Source of the DNA: Pelodictyon phaeoclathratiforme BU-1
Lineage (GTDB): Bacteria; Bacteroidota; Chlorobiia; Chlorobiales; Chlorobiaceae
Reading direction: 5' to 3'
DNA length: 64,000 nt
Assembly (NCBI RefSeq): GCF_000020645.1
Contig: NC_011060.1
Span: 1,118,501-1,182,500, forward strand
In this document: positions 61,082 through 64,000 of the stretch, piece by piece
Layout: each line of letters starts with the position of its first letter
Position numbering within the stretch: position 1 is the first letter of the stretch
Made by a program: the position numbers and the translations under genes
The notes under the pieces: model-generated
The model's database searches: none
What the model saw: the letters and a program-made list of their open reading frames with translations, nothing else
Told to the model about the DNA's origin: nothing

Positions 61082-62421
61082 AACGACCATCCTTTCTTTT
61101 CAGCCACAAACCGCCAGCGCATCCAGAATGGATCAGTATCAGAGAGAACTGCCCGCAAACGCTGCTCCAGTGAGAGAGCGTCGTCTTTACTGAACTGTTC
61201 GTTACTTAACGCCAAAGCGGCTTCTTCCAGAACTGTTTCAGCTTCAATCGAATAGCCGGATTTAAGGTTAAACGCCTCACTGGTGAGCCAACTGCGGACA
61301 TCACCTTGCCGGACAAACTGTCTGTGTGTGAGTTCAACGTTGTTACCGACCAGATCAAGGTCAAACCAAGCATCTTGATTTTCGTCAAACAGGGGTTCCA
61401 CAGAAGCCATGATCAAAGGGGAATGAGTTACGGCTATCAGTTGAACATCGGATATCATCAGTGTATGATGGGGATGCACGGGATCGGTATCGTCTATCAA
61501 TAGGATGTCAGGGGACTTGGTCAATTGCTTTATCACCTTCATCAAGGAAGGAATAACCGTCCGCTGCCATTTGGGATGCAGGTGCGACTCGACTTCATCA
61601 ATCAGAAAAACTGTATTCGTCTCAGGTTCCTCGCCCAATAACTCTTTGGCCTTTACATGCTCTTCCCAGCACCAGACAAGAAAATAGGCAAGCGAAATAA
61701 TTCGACGCATACCTGATGAGGCATGGACGACTGCCACTTCTTGGTCATACGGCATTTTCAATGTAGGCATATCCCTTACATCGTCCAGGCTAATGCGTGT
61801 TAACGATCCCGTTACAATTTTTTCAGTCGAGGATGGTGACAAAACATCAAGTACAGAGATCAGAGACTCAAAGGCTCTTCCCTTTTCCTTTTGCCAGCCA
61901 GCCCAATCCCGAATTAAACCATTGCAAAGCCACGTGCCATCTTGATTTTGCAGTCCATCCCACACATCTTTCGGACTAAAAACGTAAGCGGCAGGTCGTT
62001 CCTTGTTTTCGTCAGGGTTTTTCGATTTCCAGTAGTTCCGTGCCGGGTCCCAAACAGCAAAGCTACCATCAGCCATCGCATAAAAGACCAGTCCGGGGTT
62101 TGCCGGACGACCTTTCTGGACTGTCCAGCTTTGTCCTCGCGGCTCAAATGTGCTGATAAAGCCCTTTGTTTTCGATACCGCCGAAAACGAAAAATCGATT
62201 TCGGCTTCATGCTTTTTATCTGTAGGCAAAGCTACTTTGCCAGAGGTAAGTTTGGGGTTCAATTCGGCTGGCCATTTTCGGGTCATAGCCCACCAGGCAA
62301 TATCCAGCAAAAAGCTTTTACCCAAGCCGTTATCACCTGTAATTACATTCAGTCTTTTGCCGAACTCAAGTTCCATCTTTGGAGCCGGTCCGACATTGGT
62401 CATTTTAAGATGTTTAATCAT
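61078..62421 (-). CDS. AAA ATPase, PtuA-like (Septu-type)
   Basis: This 447-residue ABC/SMC-like ATPase has Walker A GDNGLGKS at 29-36. A region with SGMRRIISLAYFLVWCWEE (signature-like) lies near 235, followed by Walker B FLIDEVESHLHPKWQ near 270 and AVTHSPLIMAS (switch histidine) near 330. There is no TOPRIM domain, so it is not an OLD nuclease. It is the first gene of an operon with the HNH gene and probably senses infection or holds the nuclease in check. No retron RT or RNA is adjacent. Confidence 0.8.
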   Translation of the reverse strand: MIKHLKMTNVGPAPKMELEFGKRLNVITGDNGLGKSFLLDIAWWAMTRKWPAELNPKLTSGKVALPTDKKHEAEIDFSFSAVSKTKGFISTFEPRGQSWTVQKGRPANPGLVFYAMADGSFAVWDPARNYWKSKNPDENKERPAAYVFSPKDVWDGLQNQDGTWLCNGLIRDWAGWQKEKGRAFESLISVLDVLSPSSTEKIVTGSLTRISLDDVRDMPTLKMPYDQEVAVVHASSGMRRIISLAYFLVWCWEEHVKAKELLGEEPETNTVFLIDEVESHLHPKWQRTVIPSLMKVIKQLTKSPDILLIDDTDPVHPHHTLMISDVQLIAVTHSPLIMASVEPLFDENQDAWFDLDLVGNNVELTHRQFVRQGDVRSWLTSEAFNLKSGYSIEAETVLEEAALALSNEQFSKDDALSLEQRLRAVLSDTDPFWMRWRFVAEKKGWSL

Positions 62422-62556
62422 AATGAGCTATTTTCATGCCCTTTCGAAACTTATTTCTGCCATATTTTTATGGTGGATAACGTGGTAGTCCTTCAAAGAT
62501 ATGATATTACCGCGTCTTTGCCTTACTTAGATATTGGGTTTATCGCGGATTAAGGA

Positions 62557-63453
62557 TCAATATTTCACCCTGAACGTCGGACTTTCTTCCGGTCTGCTTT
62601 TTCTTCTGTCATAAAGCCGTGTTGTTGAAACATTGGCATGACCGAGCTTTTGAACCTTTCCAATATCAGCGCCGTTTTCCAGCGCATTCGTTGCCGCTGT
62701 TGACCTCAATGAGTGGACGCAGAACCCGTTAACGCTGGCGTTGATGCCGGTTTCTTTTCCGTATTTGCGGATAATACAGGCATAGACTGCATGAGGATCA
62801 AGCGGTTTGAGCAAGGTTCCTGTGATATTATTTTTTTACCGGTCGAAAAAGTGGGCCTTCTGGTCATCACGGCGCCCGGCAGCTTCGAGATACTCGTCAA
62901 TCAACCGCTGAGCCATCGGATGCATCGGCAAAAACCTGATTTTTTCCCGTTTACCGTGGATGCACAAATGCTGCACGCCGCTCCGTTGCTGTAAATCTTT
63001 AACCTGTAGCCGACAAAGTTCTTCCCGGCGTAATCCGTGGTAGAGCAGGGTAGCGAGAATTGCCCTGTCCCGTTTACCTTTAAGAGTATTCGCCGGCGGA
63101 GCATCCAGCCGCATTCTTGCCTGGCTGTCTCCAAGGGTAGGAGTCGTTCCTTCGTTGTTATTGGCAGCAGGGCGTTTCACACCAAGAACCGGATTATGCA
63201 ACACGGCATTCTGTTCACAGAGGTAGTCGAAAAGCGAAGAGATCGAGGCAAGCTTGCGGCGGATAGTAGCGGTAGCAAGGTTACGCTTTTCGAGATCGGT
63301 TCGCCAGGCAAGCAGGTGCGCTCTTATGACCATGCGCATCTCTTCCGGTTCTGTTATACCGAGAAATCGGGATAATTCTTTCACGTCGTTTCGGTATGCC
63401 CGTCGGCTCTTTTCACTCCTGATATTGGCATACCATTCGAGTTCTGGAGGCAT
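62557..63453 (-). pseudogene. Tyrosine recombinase/integrase split by an internal TAA
   Basis: A 298-codon XerC/D-like recombinase. The N-terminal part has the core-binding domain (SEKSRRAYRNDVKELSRFL). The catalytic residues follow: R in YHGLRREELCRL, a lysine region in HGKREKIRFLP, HSLRSTA, LGHANVSTTR, and the nucleophile tyrosine in TTRLYDRR. A TAA near 62836 stops the frame after AHFFDR, and the same frame resumes with KNNITGTLLKPLDPHAV. Adding one T to the T run and removing one A from the A run would read FFRPVKNN, the family pattern, so two opposite homopolymer indels are likely. It probably served the mobility of this accessory block. It is not an integron integrase. Confidence 0.87.
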
Positions 63454-64000
63454 GGTACAGGTTCTCGGAGTAGGTCGATATCGTGGTCGAATCGAACAGT
63501 GCCCAGGTGGCGATGTTTTTCAGTTAAGGTGTGCGATTTATCCGACTTTCAGGTTGAACAAGAAGCTGAAAAAGGAGATTGGCCAAGCCATCACATCGAA
63601 TGTCATGGCTTGGAAAACGTACCCAGGCAGACCTTACTGCAGCAAGGGCAAAAGGAAGAAAAGGAGGAGTACCGAAAATTTCAATGATGATCCGAGAGTG
63701 CAGATGGCTAAGAAAATGAGCAAAAACATGAGCAAAAACATGAGCATCAGTATCGGCGAGATCTGTGCAACACTGAAGAGTTCACGGGCGAGTTCTTTCC
63801 TTTATTTGGGGATATAAAGTAAAAACTGGCGGTATTGTCATTCCTTTTGAACCGATAAAACTGTTATTGCGCAAAATATATCGTATACTTACACATATAC
63901 ATCGATTTGCTCACCATTTTTCCGAGTAAGGTTATTTTGAGTATTCCGGGGAAATCGTACCAATCAATGGACGGCACATGCCGGGCACATGGTTTCCCGC
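63454..64000. other. Right-hand intergenic stretch, no supported gene
   Basis: About 550 bases upstream of the recombinase. Short plus-strand frames exist (63499-63687 and a frame with two and a half copies of ATGAGCAAAAAC at 63716-63748) but show no family character. The recombinase promoter and a possible attachment site may lie here; none could be identified. Confidence 0.5.

Noticed and set aside
62557..63453. Integron integrase
   Set aside because: The extra integron-specific region is absent, and no attC-like cassette array is seen; it is an XerC/D-like recombinase.
63716..63748. Two and a half 12-bp repeats ATGAGCAAAAAC
   Set aside because: Too few copies and no supported gene around them; probably simple slippage.

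Overview
The window looks like a piece of chromosome from a green sulfur bacterium (Chlorobiaceae, Chlorobium/Pelodictyon type). This is inferred from the look of the proteins, moderate GC content, and the mix of ordinary housekeeping genes with a large defence-rich accessory block. No rRNA, tRNA or photosynthesis gene is present to prove it. I saw no tRNA gene and no CRISPR array.

Left part (1-36.4 kb), mostly core genes in short operons: grpE (3' part)-dnaJ; malic enzyme; flavodoxin; gap; mpl; a DegT-type aminotransferase; a hydrolase-MFS pair; a small cluster of toxin-antitoxin-like ORFs (AbrB-like, DUF2442, DUF4160); a lolD-proA-proB-SMR operon on the minus strand; a CPA2 antiporter; a HUH (REP-type) transposase fused in frame to a lipoprotein methionine sulfoxide reductase B; a CsgG-like protein; mutT; a VWA protein; rsgA; a class D beta-lactamase; a Phd-type antitoxin with a stump of its toxin; a UbiA-family protein; a glucosaminidase; and membrane proteins and ogt. 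An AraC regulator precedes a tripartite RND efflux operon whose pump gene carries a 1-nt frameshift. A ferredoxin-NADP reductase closes this part.

Right part (36.6-63.5 kb), accessory: a TPR/HExxH protein and an SRAP (YedK/HMCES-like) protein; a tightly packed set of SNF2-type helicase-DUF3883, AlbA_2 ATP-binding protein and ParA-like ATPase, ending in a small ORF with five perfect QVTA repeats; then a decayed copy of the 5' end of the TPR gene. Next is a five-gene operon with almost no gaps: PLD-like/SNF2 helicase, DUF4391, type III Mod methyltransferase, DUF1016 (YhcG-like) nuclease, type III Res. After it come a TIR-TM gene broken by an in-frame TAA, a 5'-truncated protein with a DeoR-C/ISOCOT-like domain, a second DUF1016 gene also broken by TAA, a Septu-like ATPase+HNH pair on the minus strand, and a tyrosine recombinase broken by what looks like two opposite homopolymer indels.

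How the genes work together: the 45.7-55.8 kb operon reads as an extended type III restriction-modification system. Mod and Res supply modification and cleavage. The extra helicase, DUF4391 and DUF1016 nuclease are probably accessory parts of the same defence unit. The 39.5-45.2 kb trio may be a separate, less familiar defence module. The most unusual sequence-level signal is that both DUF1016 genes carry, at the same place in the protein, a pair of perfect palindromes with 7-nt loops. The stems are the same within a gene but unrelated between the two genes.
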